A stretch of 64,000 bases of DNA. Origin: an uncultured Alteromonas sp. GTDB lineage: Bacteria; Pseudomonadota; Gammaproteobacteria; Enterobacterales; Alteromonadaceae. Of the stretch, positions 63,543 through 64,000 are shown piece after piece. The notes beneath the pieces were generated by a model. The model was not told the DNA's origin and did not search any database. It saw only the letters and a program-made list of their open reading frames with translations. Position 1 is the stretch's first letter, and every line of letters starts with the position of its first letter. The DNA is taken from NCBI RefSeq assembly GCF_913058315.1, contig NZ_CAJXQY010000002.1, positions 23,956-87,955 of the forward strand, in the 5' to 3' direction. The position numbers and the translations under genes are program-made.

Positions 63543-64000
63543 TCGGTTCTCTTATTAGCCATTAAACACTGACGGTGATGAATCCTCGCGGTATAGGATA
63601 CCAGACCAAATCAATCACCAGCCACTTCCCGCAATGGCGGATTGGTATTTTTCAGCGTAACAGAGGTTTGAATGTGGCGCGTGTGGTGGACGATGCGACA
63701 GTGATGTATAGGGTAATGGTGAGCTATAACCTGTAATGCTAATAGCCCCTATGCTCTGACGGGGGGCTGGAAATCCTGACACACCGCAGAAAGCAAAAAG
63801 GCTTGCATTTCTGCAAGCCTTTTTATGGAATGTGGCGCGTGTGGATGGGTGAAGCCGGTGGTTTTAAGCAAGTCAACAATTTGACTTGCTCCGGCTGAAC
63901 GCCCTCCGCTCTGACGGGGGGCTGGAAATCCTGACACACCGCAGAAAGCAAAAAGGCTTGCATTTCTGCAAGCCTTTTTATGGAATGTGGCGCGTGTGGA
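63543..64000. other. 458-bp non-coding end region with terminator-bearing repeats
   Basis: No convincing gene. A short plus-strand reading (63578-63736, 52 aa) is probably chance. From 63753 on the region is made of two near-identical units and a partial one. It may be the edge of a stable-RNA or repeat region continuing beyond the window. Confidence 0.6.
63753..64000. repeat. direct repeat of about 155 bp, each unit ending in a terminator
   Basis: 63753-63845 repeats at 63908-64000 (offset 155 bp) with near-perfect identity over 93 bp. ATGTGGCGCGTGTGG also occurs at 63672-63686, so the end of the unit is present three times. Units contain GCCC...GGGGGC, and the intrinsic terminators AAAAAGGCTTGCA TTTC TGCAAGCCTTTTT at 63795-63824 and 63950-63979. 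Confidence 0.85.

Noticed and set aside
63578..63736. A 52-aa plus-strand frame with a barrel-like C-terminus
   Set aside because: No ribosome site and no clear homology; its tail shares the repeat sequence and is likely chance.

Overview
The window is a stretch of chromosome from a marine-type gammaproteobacterium of the Alteromonadales (Alteromonas or a close relative). The evidence is housekeeping gene order shared with Escherichia, Shewanella and Pseudomonas, gammaproteobacterial tRNAs with encoded CCA ends, many cyclic-di-GMP proteins and a blue-light receptor. No plasmid or phage genes are visible. The only clear foreign block is a cassette array at about 35.2-38.5 kb.

Layout. 1-5.2 kb: the 5' part of an EF-G2-type elongation factor, rlmM, a DUF423 gene, an alpha/beta hydrolase and a GcvA-type regulator, all on the minus strand, then a small secreted protein. 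5.3-11.4 kb (minus): the conserved hemA-prfA-prmC-sirB2-kdsA run, with an HD-GYP response regulator where Escherichia has sirB1. 11.5-21.4 kb (plus): lolB-ispE-tRNAGln-prs and rplY-pth-ychF. These two blocks, contiguous in relatives such as Pseudomonas, are separated by a diguanylate cyclase, a MscS channel, a frameshifted hydrolase and a lipoprotein. 21.6-33 kb: a Met-Leu-Gln tRNA operon, an esterase, a Na+/alanine symporter, an AhpD-like gene with its TetR regulator and twin operators, then ubiF divergent from miaB-ybeZ-ybeY-corC-lnt. 33-35 kb: an amidohydrolase and an IbpA-type small heat-shock gene behind a ROSE-type RNA thermometer.

35.2-38.5 kb is the most unusual part. Six small AT-rich minus-strand genes are separated by five 75-115 bp attC-like sites. 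At each site the stop codon of the upstream gene lies inside the inverse core, and the next gene begins just after a GTT core. This is the architecture of integron gene cassettes, but no integrase lies in the window, so it looks like a cluster of attC sites lacking an integrase (CALIN).

38.5-64 kb: a large DUF748 protein, a nucleotidyltransferase-like protein, an NRAMP-related transporter with a periplasmic nucleosidase-like protein, a BLUF-EAL photoreceptor next to a PAS chemoreceptor, a two-component system beside tonB-ECF sigma-anti-sigma, a large PilZ protein, and an operon of cupredoxin, GGDEF/EAL protein, DUF3034 barrel and lipoprotein truncated haemoglobin. Two membrane proteins and a 155-bp terminator-bearing direct repeat close the window. 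Five cyclic-di-GMP or HD-GYP proteins in 64 kb point to heavy investment in second-messenger signalling.
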